From assembly GCF_000275725.1 (NCBI RefSeq), contig NZ_AJTS01000049.1:62001-126000 (forward strand): a stretch of DNA of 64,000 bases, read 5' to 3'. The stretch is from Vreelandella stevensii S18214 (lineage in GTDB: Bacteria; Pseudomonadota; Gammaproteobacteria; Pseudomonadales; Halomonadaceae). Positions 9,590-18,791 of the stretch are shown here, piece after piece. The position numbers and the translations under genes were made by a program. Under the pieces are notes generated by a model, which saw only the letters and a list, made by a program, of their open reading frames with translations, did no database searches and had not been told where the DNA came from. Within the stretch, counting starts at the first letter, position 1. Each line of letters opens with the position of its first letter.

Positions 9590-11425
9590 ATGGTAGAAGT
9601 AGAGCTGTCTCAACTGCCCTTCACCCTGCTGGACGAGGAGGGTCGGGATCACGTGCGCCGGGGCATGGACCTGGCCTATTTCGAACGTGATGAGGTCATT
9701 CTGGAAATGGGCCAGCCTGGCGCCTCGGTGTTTCTGATTCACAAGGGCGAGGTGGCCGAGCTGGACCCCTCGCTGCCGGCTGCCAGTGCGCGTATCGGCC
9801 ACTATACGGCGGGTGATCTGTTTGGTGCGATCAGCATCCTGAATGGCAAGAGCCGCTACCGCTTTCAGGCCGAAGACGAGTGCCTGTGTTACGTCATGCC
9901 CAAGGCGCTGTTCAGCCAGCTGTGTCGGCACTACCCGGCGTTCGAGCAATTCTTCAAACAGTCGCTGTCTCACAAGGCGCGCCTGTTGACCGAAAAGCGT
10001 GCCGATGGGGGAGTCACCATGGCAGGGTTCATGTTGGCCCGGGTGAGCGAGTGCATGCGTTTGCCGCTGATGATGGATGCCCAGGCCTCTGTTCAACAGG
10101 CCGTCCAACAGTTGAAAGATAGCCATGCCGACAGCCTGCTGGTGGCCACCGACGACGGGCCGGGCATGGTCACCAAGACGGACCTGCTAAATGGCCTGGT
10201 GCTCGAAAACGCCTCGTTGGAGACCCCGGTGGCGTCACTGGCCAATCGGTCACTGGTCACCGTTGCTCCTGGGCAGTACCTGTTTGATGCCTTGATCACC
10301 ATGACCCGCCATCAGGTCTCGCGGGTGGTGGTGATGGAAGAGGATCAGGTGCAAGGGGTGGTGGAGCTGACGGATGTATTGGGGTTCTTCTCTAGCCGTA
10401 GCTATGTGGTGAGCTTGCAAGTGGAGCAAGCCGATAGCCTGCCTGCCCTGGCATCGGCCAGTCAGCGCACGCCCGAGCTGGTCAAGGCGCTCATGGCCCA
10501 GGGGGTCAAGCTGCGTTTTGCCATGGACCTGCTGGCCGCGTTGAATGGCCGCATCATGAGCAAGGCGTGGACCTTGACCGTGCCCGAGCAGTACCACCCG
10601 CAAAGCTGCCTGATGGTCATGGGCAGTGAGGGGCGTGGCGAGCAGATTCTCAAAACCGATCAGGACAACGGGCTGATCCTGGCTGACGATTGCCAGTGGC
10701 CGGACGTGGCCGAGTGCATGAACACCTTGTCAGAGACGCTGGTGCAGCTGGGCTACCCGCCGTGCCCTGGCAATATCATGGTGTGTAACCCTGAGTGGGT
10801 GGGCACGGTGTCGACGTGGGAGTCGAACATCGCCAGGTGGGTGTCGGCCCGGGATGGCGACAGTCTGATGAAGCTGGCCATTTTGCTGGATGCCCACGGC
10901 GTCGCGGGCAACCCCGCGCTGCTGGACCGTGTGCGCGAGGCGCTGTTTGCGCGCTGTTCCCATGATGAGCTGCTGCTCTCCTATTTCGCCCGCGCGGCGC
11001 TGCGTTTCTCGACGCCGTTGACGCTGTTTGGCTCGCTGAAAAAGCCCCAGCACGGCATCGATATCAAGAAAGGCGGCATTTTTCCGATTGTTCATGGAGT
11101 GCGCACCATGGCGCTGGAGCGGCGCATCAAGGCGACCTCTACGCTGGATCGGCTCGATGCCTTGGCCGCTGATGGCCGTCTGGACCGCCGCTTTGCCGAC
11201 GACCTGGGTGAGGCGCTGGCGCTGTTTACCGAGCTGCGTCTGAAGCAGCAGTTGCAGGAGCTGAAAAGCGCGGGCGCCCGCGATGCCGATACCGGCAAAC
11301 GCACCAACCGGGTCGTGGTCCAGGAGCTTTCATCGCTGGAGCGCGACCTGCTGCGCGAAGCGCTGCACATCGTCAAGGACTTCAAGCAGCGGCTTTCCCA
11401 TCGTTATCATCTGGAGTATTCGTGA
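9590..11425 (+). CDS. cNMP-binding/CBS/DUF294 nucleotidyltransferase-like protein
   Basis: 611-residue cytoplasmic signalling protein. A cyclic-nucleotide-binding fold lies at about 10-125, a CBS pair at about 150-270, and a DUF294 nucleotidyltransferase-like domain at about 300-440 with GSEGRGEQ and TDQDNG (the polymerase-beta-type metal site). A DUF294 C-terminal domain runs to the end. I chose the ATG at 9590, with GAGG 7 bases upstream, over the GTG at 9554. The target of the nucleotidyltransferase is not known for this family. It overlaps the next gene, a 3'-5' exonuclease relative, by 4 bases; this pairing is common in gammaproteobacteria near acs/symporter genes. Confidence 0.88.
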   Translation: MVEVELSQLPFTLLDEEGRDHVRRGMDLAYFERDEVILEMGQPGASVFLIHKGEVAELDPSLPAASARIGHYTAGDLFGAISILNGKSRYRFQAEDECLCYVMPKALFSQLCRHYPAFEQFFKQSLSHKARLLTEKRADGGVTMAGFMLARVSECMRLPLMMDAQASVQQAVQQLKDSHADSLLVATDDGPGMVTKTDLLNGLVLENASLETPVASLANRSLVTVAPGQYLFDALITMTRHQVSRVVVMEEDQVQGVVELTDVLGFFSSRSYVVSLQVEQADSLPALASASQRTPELVKALMAQGVKLRFAMDLLAALNGRIMSKAWTLTVPEQYHPQSCLMVMGSEGRGEQILKTDQDNGLILADDCQWPDVAECMNTLSETLVQLGYPPCPGNIMVCNPEWVGTVSTWESNIARWVSARDGDSLMKLAILLDAHGVAGNPALLDRVREALFARCSHDELLLSYFARAALRFSTPLTLFGSLKKPQHGIDIKKGGIFPIVHGVRTMALERRIKATSTLDRLDALAADGRLDRRFADDLGEALALFTELRLKQQLQELKSAGARDADTGKRTNRVVVQELSSLERDLLREALHIVKDFKQRLSHRYHLEYS

Positions 11426-12066
11426 GCGGAATGCGGCTATTGGATAGGCACGTGGGTCTCTTGAGCGGTTCACTGAGAACCCTGGTGCAGCGTGAAAGCG
11501 ATCGACGGCGGTTCGCGGACACGCCGCATGGCTGGCTATTTCAGCCCTATATGGGCGAAGAAGCCGTGGCGTTGGCGTGTCGTGAAAGCCAGGCTCGCCC
11601 GGGCGAGCTGCGCGTGGCCGCTGTCGTATTGACGCCGCGCCGGGTGTTGACCAGCCATGCCTGGAGCGACACGCTGACCACGAAAGGCGAACACATGCCT
11701 CATCGTCAGGAGCGAGACGACGCATCTGCTTCGTCAGTTGACTCGGGAGCTCGGATCGAAGCGCTGGCGGAGTTTATCGGTAATCGGCCCGTGGTGGGGT
11801 GGCAGTTGGATGCCCTGCTGGCGCCGCTTGGCCGGATGTTCAAGGCCTCGCTGGGGTTTGGGCTACCCAATGCTCAGGTCGACCTGGCCAGGCTGCACGC
11901 TCGTCAGCTACGCCGTTTGCATCCCCAGGCGGAGGTCGGCCCGAGCATCAACGAAGCGCTGTCATGCTGGTCTCTGCCGCTGGCCTGGCCCTCGGTGCAT
12001 AGCGAGGCCACGGCGGCGGCGCTGCTCTATCAACGCCTGCAGAGTGAGCGCCTTTTCACGGTGTGA
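11422..12066 (+). CDS. Degenerate 3'-5' exonuclease-like partner of DUF294 protein
   Basis: 214 residues starting at a GTG that overlaps the upstream stop (GTGA), with CTGGAG upstream. The segment [21 protein letters not shown] and the LP-x-AQVDLARL stretch match the DnaQ/DEDDh exonucleases usually paired with DUF294 proteins. The catalytic positions do not: the expected LDxET near the N-terminus reads LACRES, the second acid in VG-x(4)-FD is missing, and the final HD-x(3)-D reads HSEATAA. About 25 extra residues rich in charged and Ser residues sit in the middle. I read it as an inactive member kept for a binding role. The frame is intact, so it is not an obvious pseudogene. Confidence 0.7.
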   Translation: MSGMRLLDRHVGLLSGSLRTLVQRESDRRRFADTPHGWLFQPYMGEEAVALACRESQARPGELRVAAVVLTPRRVLTSHAWSDTLTTKGEHMPHRQERDDASASSVDSGARIEALAEFIGNRPVVGWQLDALLAPLGRMFKASLGFGLPNAQVDLARLHARQLRRLHPQAEVGPSINEALSCWSLPLAWPSVHSEATAAALLYQRLQSERLFTV

Positions 12067-12115
12067 GCCGACGCGCTGCCGCTCGGTGTGGCCAGAGGCC
12101 GACGATGGGTTTGTA

Positions 12116-12144
12116 TTGGGTCGCGCCTGCGAGTCTTGTAGAAT
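12116..12144 (+). promoter_or_regulatory. Likely sigma-70 promoter for ttcA
   Basis: TTGGGT (12116-12121), 17-base spacer, TAGAAT (12139-12144), 37 bases before the ttcA ATG. The -10 is good and the -35 weak. Confidence 0.5.
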
Positions 12145-12181
12145 AGCCGCTGCTCCTTCACCCATCGGCAGTACAACGACC

Positions 12182-13093
12182 ATGTTATCACCTGATTTTT
12201 TCGACCCCTCCTCGGCGACGCGTGCCACCAAAGCGGCGTCTGAACAGCAGCCTGAACTTCAGGATGCCAAACAGAAGCGCGAATTCAACAAGTTGCAGAA
12301 GCGTCTTCGTCGTGAAGTGGGCAACGCCATCATCGATTACAACATGATCGATGAGGGGGATCGGGTCATGGTATGCCTGTCGGGCGGCAAGGACAGCTAC
12401 ACCATGCTGGAAATCCTGCGCAATCTGCAGCGCAATGCGCCGGTCAACTTTTCCCTGGTGGCGGTCAACCTCGACCAGAAACAGCCGGGCTTTCCCGAGC
12501 ACGTGCTGCCCCGTTACCTGGATCAGCTGGGTGTGGAGTACCACATTCTGGAGCGGGATACCTATTCGGTGGTGAAGGAGAAAACCCCAGAAGGCAAGAC
12601 CACCTGCGCGCTCTGCTCGCGACTGCGTCGCGGGTCGCTCTACGGGTTTGCCGAGGAGATCGGCGCCAACAAGATTGCCCTGGGCCACCACCGGGAAGAC
12701 ATCCTCGAGACGCTGTTTCTCAACATGTTCTTTGGCGGAACCCTGAAGGCCATGCCGCCCAAGCTGCTGTCCGACGACGGCAAGAACATCGTGATCCGCC
12801 CCTTGGCCTACTGCAAGGAAGCGGACATTGCCGAGTTCTCACGGCTGATGGAGTTTCCGATCATTCCCTGCAACCTGTGCGGGTCGCAGCCCAATATGCA
12901 GCGTCAGATCGTCAAGGACATGCTGGCCGAATGGGACAAGAAGCACCCGGGGCGGCTGGAGAGCATGTTCAAGGCCGTCACCAATGTAGCGCCTTCCCAG
13001 TTGGCCGACCGGGCGCTGTTCGACTTCGTCGGGCTGGAAGCCAAACAGGCGGCGCTGATGGAAGGGCGGATTCAGGCGTTCAACGTGAGCTGA
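12182..13093 (+). CDS. ttcA: tRNA 2-thiocytidine synthetase TtcA
   Basis: 303-residue PP-loop ATPase that thiolates cytidine 32 of certain tRNAs with the help of an iron-sulfur cluster. SGGKDS, the ATP pyrophosphate loop, is near residue 66. The CALC cysteine pair near 142-145 and the CNLC pair near 231-234 match the cluster ligands of Ttc[20 protein letters not shown] is the family hallmark. The ATG at 12182 gives the usual length, although the ribosome binding site is weak. Its last 14 bases overlap the convergent fnr gene. In the wider lineage ttcA and fnr are often neighbours. Confidence 0.95.
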   Translation: MLSPDFFDPSSATRATKAASEQQPELQDAKQKREFNKLQKRLRREVGNAIIDYNMIDEGDRVMVCLSGGKDSYTMLEILRNLQRNAPVNFSLVAVNLDQKQPGFPEHVLPRYLDQLGVEYHILERDTYSVVKEKTPEGKTTCALCSRLRRGSLYGFAEEIGANKIALGHHREDILETLFLNMFFGGTLKAMPPKLLSDDGKNIVIRPLAYCKEADIAEFSRLMEFPIIPCNLCGSQPNMQRQIVKDMLAEWDKKHPGRLESMFKAVTNVAPSQLADRALFDFVGLEAKQAALMEGRIQAFNVS

Positions 13094-13832
13094 TTGCCTG
13101 CTCCTCTTCTTCGGCCAGGGTGATGAGCCGCTGCAGGTCGAGAATATTGACCTCTCGGCCCGAGACGGCCACTACGTTCTGTTGCTGAAAGCGGCTCAGG
13201 ATACGGCTGACGGTTTCGACGGCCAGCCCCAGGTAGTTCCCCATGTCGGCGCGAGACATGGAGAGCCGGAAGCTGTAGGGCGAGTAGCCGCGTCTCCGGA
13301 AGCGATCAGAGAGGGTAATCAGGAAGCTGGCCAGCCGCTGGTCGGCGGTCTTGCGCGATAGCAGGCGCATCATGCGCCGATCATCACGCAGCTCTTTGCT
13401 CATGCTGCGGTAAAGCTGGCCGCGCAGCTCCGGCAGCTCTTCCGATAGGGTGTCCAGGCGGTCGAAAGGAATCTCGCACACCGTGGTGGTTTCCAGGGCG
13501 ATCACGCTGCCGGGATACTGCTCTTCATCGATACCATCCAACCCCACCAGCTCGCTGGGCAGATAGAAGTTGGTCAACTGATCGTTGCCGTTGCCTTCGC
13601 TGGTCACCTGTTTCAGGCTGCCGGAACGTACCGCATAGACGCTGGTGAACGCATCGCCCTGGCGAAACAGCGGTTCGCCCTTCTTGAGCGGTGCGCGGCG
13701 GCGGATGATGGCGTCGAACTGGCTCATATCCTCCAGCTCCAGGGCGAGCGGTAGGCACAGCGAGCTGAGGCTGCAGGTCTGGCAGCGCGCCTCTTGCAGC
13801 AGTGAACGTCGTTGGCTGGCAGGATATGGCAT
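13080..13832 (-). CDS. fnr: Oxygen-sensing CRP/FNR regulator (Anr/FNR)
   Basis: 250-residue transcription factor that carries an oxygen-labile 4Fe-4S cluster and activates genes for low-oxygen growth. The N-terminal cysteines 17, 20 and 26 have FNR spacing (C-x2-C-x5-C) and a fourth lies in TTVCEIPF. A cyclic-nucleotide-like fold and dimer helix follow. The recognition helix [10 protein letters not shown] has the E-x2-S-R residues that read TTGAT half-sites. I prefer the second ATG (13832), which has GGGAG 6 bases upstream, over the ATG at 13850. It sits beside hemN and the cbb3 genes, and two FNR-type boxes in this window are probable targets. Pseudomonas calls it Anr. Confidence 0.95.
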   Translation of the reverse strand: MPYPASQRRSLLQEARCQTCSLSSLCLPLALELEDMSQFDAIIRRRAPLKKGEPLFRQGDAFTSVYAVRSGSLKQVTSEGNGNDQLTNFYLPSELVGLDGIDEEQYPGSVIALETTTVCEIPFDRLDTLSEELPELRGQLYRSMSKELRDDRRMMRLLSRKTADQRLASFLITLSDRFRRRGYSPYSFRLSMSRADMGNYLGLAVETVSRILSRFQQQNVVAVSGREVNILDLQRLITLAEEEEQAISSR

Positions 13833-13892
13833 GTTGTTCTCCCTTTTCATTAGCCATCATAGGGTCAGGGGGTGGATGTCTCAAGGTGCCGT

Positions 13893-15317
13893 TTATACGA
13901 TCTTCGAGTAACGCTGGGAGGGTTGCCCCGGCAGGCGCGCATCGAACGCCATGGCCAGGTGGCGAATCAGCAGCCGCCCGGTCGGTGTTGCCCGCAGGCG
14001 GTTCCCTTCGCGCTGCAGCAGGCCATCCCGCTCGGCGGGCTGCAGGCGCTCCAGCGCGCTGGCGAAGTAGGCGGGCGCGTCGATGTGCCAACGTTGGCCA
14101 ACGCTGGCCAGGTCAATTTCCATATCGCACATCAGGCGCTCGATGACGTCTCTCCGTATTAGGTCGTCCTTATTTAAACGTACTCCTTTGACGGTTGCCA
14201 GCCGACCTTCATCCAATGCCGCTTCATAAGCGGCCAGCTGGGTGGGGTTCTGGGCATACAGATCATCGATACGGGAAATGGCCGAAACGCCCAGGCCAAT
14301 CAGGTCGCACTGGGCGTGGCTGGAGTAGCCTTGGAAGTTACGCTGCAGAGTGCCCTGGCGCTGGGCCTGGGCGAGGCTGTCGTCCGGGCGGGCAAAGTGG
14401 TCCATGCCGATATGCACGTAGCCTGCCTGAGTGAGCATCTCGATGGTGGTGCGCAGGATCGCCAGCTTCTCGTCGGCGCTGGGCAGGTCTGTTTCGCTGA
14501 TGCGCCGCTGGGGGGCAAAGCGGCTGGGCATGTGGGCGTAATTGAACACCGACAAGCGGGCCGGGTTGAGGTCGATGACCTGGCCAAGCGTGTCGGCAAA
14601 GCTCTGCTCGGTCTGAAACGGTAGCCCGTAAATCAGATCCAGATTGAGGGAACGAAAGCCCAGCCGATGCGCTTCGTCCATCAGGGTTTCGGTCATGACC
14701 TTGGGCTGCACGCGGTTGATGGCCGCCTGCACCCTGGGGTTCAGGTCCTGGACGCCCAGGCTGAGGCGATTGAAACCCAGCGACTGCAGGTGGCGCAGGG
14801 TAAAGACATCCGCTTCGCGGGGGTCGATCTCGATGGCGTAATCGCGGTCAGGAGCGTTGGAGAGCCCAAATCTCGCGTCCAACCTGTCTACCAGGTCGCT
14901 CATTTGCGCCAGGGTCAGGAACGTTGGGGTGCCACCGCCCCAGTGCAGTTGCTGCACGGGCCGCCGAGTATCCAGATGGCGCGAGGTCAGCACCATTTCA
15001 CGATCGAGGCGCGATAAGTAGGGTTCGGCCAGCTGGGTGTTCTTGGTGGCGATCTTGTTGCAGGCGCAGTAAAAGCAGATCTTGCGGCAAAAGGGCACGT
15101 GCACGTACAGGGAGAGCGGCCGTTGGCTGGCATTGCTGCGCGCCAGGGCTTCAGTGACGTCGTCGGCACCGATGTCTGCGTCAAAGGAGAGTGCCGTAGG
15201 GTAGGACGTATAGCGTGGGCCGCTGGTGTCGTAACGGCGCAGCAGGGCCTCGTCCCAGGCAGGGGTCTCGGCCGCTGCGAGGTGAGGAGGTACGGTGGCA
15301 GCAGAGGCAAGGGGCAT
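13893..15317 (-). CDS. hemN: Oxygen-independent coproporphyrinogen III dehydrogenase
   Basis: 474-residue radical-SAM enzyme that decarboxylates coproporphyrinogen III to protoporphyrinogen IX without oxygen, supplying heme to the cbb3 oxidase at low oxygen. The cluster motif C-x3-C-x2-C is at about residues 77-84 (FCRKICFYCAC), followed by GGGTPTFL and a HemN C-terminal domain. The ATG at 15317 gives the normal family length and has GGAGCG upstream. An FNR-type box lies about 100 bases before the start. It is followed at 61 bases by the fnr gene on the same strand. Confidence 0.95.
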   Translation of the reverse strand: MPLASAATVPPHLAAAETPAWDEALLRRYDTSGPRYTSYPTALSFDADIGADDVTEALARSNASQRPLSLYVHVPFCRKICFYCACNKIATKNTQLAEPYLSRLDREMVLTSRHLDTRRPVQQLHWGGGTPTFLTLAQMSDLVDRLDARFGLSNAPDRDYAIEIDPREADVFTLRHLQSLGFNRLSLGVQDLNPRVQAAINRVQPKVMTETLMDEAHRLGFRSLNLDLIYGLPFQTEQSFADTLGQVIDLNPARLSVFNYAHMPSRFAPQRRISETDLPSADEKLAILRTTIEMLTQAGYVHIGMDHFARPDDSLAQAQRQGTLQRNFQGYSSHAQCDLIGLGVSAISRIDDLYAQNPTQLAAYEAALDEGRLATVKGVRLNKDDLIRRDVIERLMCDMEIDLASVGQRWHIDAPAYFASALERLQPAERDGLLQREGNRLRATPTGRLLIRHLAMAFDARLPGQPSQRYSKIV

Positions 15318-15412
15318 GAAGAGACGCTCCGTGGTAACAGGGCAAAGTAGCCAGGTGGTGGGCCACCGGCCGACATATGCCTGCATGCTAAGGCATCGAA
15401 GCGGGCAAAGCG

Positions 15413-15426
15413 TTGAGCTATATCAA
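15413..15426 (-). promoter_or_regulatory. FNR/Anr box upstream of hemN
   Basis: TTGAGCTATATCAA matches the TTGAT-N4-ATCAA consensus at 9 of 10 positions. Its centre lies about 103 bases before the hemN ATG, which leaves room for a class II site at -41.5 and an untranslated leader of about 60 bases. The fnr gene is next door. Confidence 0.75.
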
Positions 15427-15427
15427 G

Positions 15428-16126
15428 CTATGGGTGGAGGGCCGTCGGCAGCAGCGACCACAGTTGCCACAGGGCAAAGCCGATGATGGTCAAGGCGGCC
15501 ACGGTACGCGTGGCGGGGTGGCGAATGAGCTGGCCCATCTGGCGCGCCGCCAGGCCGGTGGCCAGCAGGGCTGGCAGGGTGCCCAGTCCGAAGGCACCCA
15601 TCAGCAACGCGCCCTGCTGCGGGTCGGCCGTGGCCAGGCTCCAGGCCAGCATGGAGTACACCAGCCCACAGGGTAGCCAGCCCCAGATCGCGCCCAGGGC
15701 GAAGGCCTGGGGTAGGTGCACGACGGGCATCAACCGTCGGCCCAGAGGTTCGAGATAGCGCCACAGGTAGCGCCCGGCGGCCTCGACTCGGAGCAGGCCT
15801 TTCCACCAGTTGGCGATGTACAGCGCCATCAGAATCAGCATGACCGCCGCCACCACCTGAAGGCCCACTCGGGCGGCTGGGGAGAGTGCGACCAGCGTGC
15901 CCAGCGCGGCTACCAGCGCACCGGCCACCATGTAGCTGAGAATGCGCCCCAGGTTGTAGCTCAACAGCAGCCCGCCCAGACGAGCAGGGTGGCGCATGCT
16001 GGGCGGCACGGCGAAGGTGAGGGCGCTCATGATGCCACCGCACATGCCGATGCAGTGCGCCCCGCCCATGAGGCCAAATACCCAGGCCGCCAGCAGCGGC
16101 GGCAGGTCCAGCCCGGTCGGGTTCAT
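15428..16126 (-). CDS. TauE/SafE-like membrane protein of the cbb3 cluster
   Basis: 232-residue polytopic membrane protein with about six hydrophobic segments. The N-terminal GLMGGAHCIGMCGG motif, with its His-Cys and Met-Cys pair, is typical of the sulfite exporter TauE/SafE (UreH-like) proteins found with cbb3 genes. Its ATG overlaps the ccoS stop by 4 bases (ATGA), so it is translated with the ccoGHIS assembly genes. The cysteine motif and the neighbouring copper ATPase suggest a part in copper handling for CcoN; this is inference. Confidence 0.85.
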   Translation of the reverse strand: MNPTGLDLPPLLAAWVFGLMGGAHCIGMCGGIMSALTFAVPPSMRHPARLGGLLLSYNLGRILSYMVAGALVAALGTLVALSPAARVGLQVVAAVMLILMALYIANWWKGLLRVEAAGRYLWRYLEPLGRRLMPVVHLPQAFALGAIWGWLPCGLVYSMLAWSLATADPQQGALLMGAFGLGTLPALLATGLAARQMGQLIRHPATRTVAALTIIGFALWQLWSLLPTALHP

Positions 16127-16341
16127 GGCGGGGGCTCTTGGTCGCGAGGCGGCCTGGCCCTGTTTTTTCGCTCGGCGCGCTGTTCAGGCGTCAGGTCGTT
16201 TTCGTCGTCATCGAACAGGATGCGGTGGGCAGGGCCTTCCAGGTCTTCGAACTGGTCGTGCTTCACCGCCCAGAAGAAGGCCCAGACCGCAAGGCCGAGC
16301 AGGATCAGCGATAGCGGAATCAACAGGTACAGAATGCTCAT
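16123..16341 (-). CDS. ccoS: cbb3 oxidase maturation protein CcoS
   Basis: 72 residues. One N-terminal membrane segment (SILYLLIPLSLILLGLAVW) is followed by FFWAVKHDQFEDLEGPAHRILFDD, in which the QFEDL-x-GPA stretch is diagnostic of CcoS. The tail is highly charged. The ATG overlaps the ccoI stop (ATGA). CcoS is needed for cofactor insertion into CcoN in Rhodobacter. Confidence 0.95.
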   Translation of the reverse strand: MSILYLLIPLSLILLGLAVWAFFWAVKHDQFEDLEGPAHRILFDDDENDLTPEQRAERKNRARPPRDQEPPP

Positions 16342-18791
16342 GCAGTCACCGGTTTGGCGGGGGCGATGCTGGGGGGTGGAGCACTGCGCCAACGCGATAG
16401 ACGCAAGGCGTTGCCCACCACCACCAGCGAGCTCAACGACATGCCGATGGCGGCCAGCCAGGGCGGAATGAGCCCCATGGCGGCCAGCGGCAAGGCCGAG
16501 AAGTTATAGCACACCGACCAGATCATGTTTTGCCGCATGATGCGGCGGGTGGCCTGGGCAATATCCACGGCATCGTGGATGCGCATCAGGCGCGGGCTCA
16601 TCAGTACCGCATCGGCGCGGGTACGCGCCAGGTCGGTGGCACCGTTCATGGCAATCGCGATATCGGCCCCGGCCAGCACGGGCACATCGTTGATGCCATC
16701 GCCAATCATTACCACTCGTTCGCCCTGGGCCTGCAGATCGCGCAGCCGGTTCAGCTTGTCCTCAGGGGACTGGCCCGCGTGCCAGGTCTCTATATTGAGC
16801 TGATCGGCCAGGCTTTCCACGGCTTCCCGGGTATCCCCGGAGAGCAGCTCCACCGCCAGACCGCGTGCTTGCAGGGCCGCCACGGTTTGCGCGGCGTCTT
16901 CCCGAATGCCGTCATGCAGCTTGAACCAGGCGCGCGGCTGGTGATCTTCGCTCAGCAGCAGCCACTGCCCGCTGTCCGGCACCGCGATGCTTTGCTGGCT
17001 GGCGAAGTCGGGTTTGCCCAACCGCCAGACGGCTCCATCGAGGGTGCCCTCGAGGCCGCTACCGGTATGGCTCTTCACATGGCGAGCCTGAAGCGTGGCA
17101 TCGCGGAAGGGGCGGAAGGCGCGGGCGATAGGGTGCTCGGAGTGGGCCTCCAGCGCGGCGGCAATGGCGCGTAGATGCTCGCTATCGTGATGCCCCTGCG
17201 GCTGGGTCTGGGTGAGCTGCATTTCACCGCGGGTCAGCGTGCCGGTCTTGTCGAAGATGACGCGGGTAACGTTGGACAGCGACTCGATGGCATCGGCGCG
17301 AGTAATCAGCACGCCCCGCTGGCGCAGCTGGCCGTGGCCGGCGGTCAGCGCCGTGGGCGTGGCCAGAGCCAGTGCACAGGGGCAGGTGACCACCAGCACC
17401 GACAGCATGATCCAGAGCACTCTCGACGGGTCGATGATCCACCAGGCGACCGTCACACAGACCGTCACCAGCAGTAGCCGAAGAACGAACAGGTGGGCCA
17501 TGCGGGCGGCCATTTGCGCCAGGCGGGGTCGGCTGGCAAAGGCGCGGTCGGTCAGGTCGACGATGCCCGCTACCCGAGCCGTATTTCCAGGGTGGGTGAC
17601 GCGCATGGTCAGCGGGTTTTCCATGTTCTGGCTGCCGCCCACCACGCTATCGCCGATACGCCGGGTCACCGGCAAGTACTCGCCGGTCAGCATGGATTCG
17701 TCGAGGCTGGATTCGCCCTCTTCGATCACGCCATCGGCAGGGACGCCGTGGCCAGGCTTGATCAAGACGCGGTCGCCAATCGCCAGTTCGCTGGCGGGCA
17801 GAATACGCTCACTGCCATCCGCCTCCAGACGAATGGCCGAGACCGGCAGTACGCCGCTCAGCGCATTGCCGCTATGTCCGCTACGGCGCCGCGCGCGGCC
17901 CTCCACGTAGCGGCCAAACAGCAGAAAGAAGGTGAACATGGCCACGGAGTCGAAATACACCTCGCCGACATCGAACAGCACCGCATAGCTGCTGGCCAGG
18001 TAGGCACCGCCAATGGCCAGCGAGACCGGCACATCCATGCCCAGTACACCGCTCTTCAGATCGCGCAGGGCATTGCGGAAAAAGGGCTGTGCCGAAAACA
18101 GCACCACTGGCGTTGCCAGCGCAAACGAGAGCCAGTGGAACAGGGCATAGAAGTCGGCGCTCAGCTCCCCGGGGCCCGACACATAGATCGGTATCGAGAA
18201 CATCATCACCTGCATCATGCCCACGGCGGCCACGATCAGACGGCGCACGTTCATGCGCTCTTCGTGCTGCAGGCGCGCCTGGGCCTGATCGGGCTCGTAG
18301 GGCTGGGCGTCGTAGCCAATGCTGGCCAGCTCGGCAAACAGCTGGGAGAGCTTGATGCGTGCCGGGTCCCAGCACACGCGCAGGCGGTGGTGAGACAGGT
18401 TGACCGCGCTGGAGCTGACGCCTTCCAGGGCGTTCAGGCGGTGTTCGATGAGCCAGGCGCAGGCGGCGCAGGTAATCCCCTCTACGGCCAGGGTTGCCCG
18501 CAGGTGGCCGTCATCACCTTCCGGGTGGGTGAACTGGGCCTGCAGCGCCGGGTCGTCGAACACCGACCAGGTCTCTGCTTTGCTGGCCTGACGCTCGTCG
18601 GGACGCTCCGGCAGCTCGGTGCGGTAGCGGTAGTAGCTCTCCAGGCCGCCTTCCACGATGGCGTGGGCGACGGCTTCGCAGCCGGGGCAGCAAAGCGGCT
18701 GGGGCGCTTCGTCAATGACGATTTTCCACGGTGCCCCATCAGGCACCGCGTTGCCGCAGTGGTAGCAGCTGGCTAGAGGTGCAGTACTCAT
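16338..18791 (-). CDS. ccoI: Copper-transporting P1B ATPase CcoI
   Basis: 817-residue copper-exporting ATPase that supplies copper to the cbb3 heme-copper centre in the periplasm or membrane. An N-terminal CYHC/CCPGC cysteine domain (about 9-38) is followed by an HMA domain with GITCAAC near 112. Eight membrane segments, the actuator LTGE near 367, the CPC ion site near 472 (VTCPCALALATP), phosphorylation motif DKTGTLT near 514 and hinge GDGINDVPVL are all present. The cysteine-rich extra N-terminal domain is typical of CcoI/FixI rather than CopA. It overlaps both neighbours by 4 bases. Confidence 0.95.
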   Translation of the reverse strand: MSTAPLASCYHCGNAVPDGAPWKIVIDEAPQPLCCPGCEAVAHAIVEGGLESYYRYRTELPERPDERQASKAETWSVFDDPALQAQFTHPEGDDGHLRATLAVEGITCAACAWLIEHRLNALEGVSSSAVNLSHHRLRVCWDPARIKLSQLFAELASIGYDAQPYEPDQAQARLQHEERMNVRRLIVAAVGMMQVMMFSIPIYVSGPGELSADFYALFHWLSFALATPVVLFSAQPFFRNALRDLKSGVLGMDVPVSLAIGGAYLASSYAVLFDVGEVYFDSVAMFTFFLLFGRYVEGRARRRSGHSGNALSGVLPVSAIRLEADGSERILPASELAIGDRVLIKPGHGVPADGVIEEGESSLDESMLTGEYLPVTRRIGDSVVGGSQNMENPLTMRVTHPGNTARVAGIVDLTDRAFASRPRLAQMAARMAHLFVLRLLLVTVCVTVAWWIIDPSRVLWIMLSVLVVTCPCALALATPTALTAGHGQLRQRGVLITRADAIESLSNVTRVIFDKTGTLTRGEMQLTQTQPQGHHDSEHLRAIAAALEAHSEHPIARAFRPFRDATLQARHVKSHTGSGLEGTLDGAVWRLGKPDFASQQSIAVPDSGQWLLLSEDHQPRAWFKLHDGIREDAAQTVAALQARGLAVELLSGDTREAVESLADQLNIETWHAGQSPEDKLNRLRDLQAQGERVVMIGDGINDVPVLAGADIAIAMNGATDLARTRADAVLMSPRLMRIHDAVDIAQATRRIMRQNMIWSVCYNFSALPLAAMGLIPPWLAAIGMSLSSLVVVGNALRLSRWRSAPPPSIAPAKPVTA

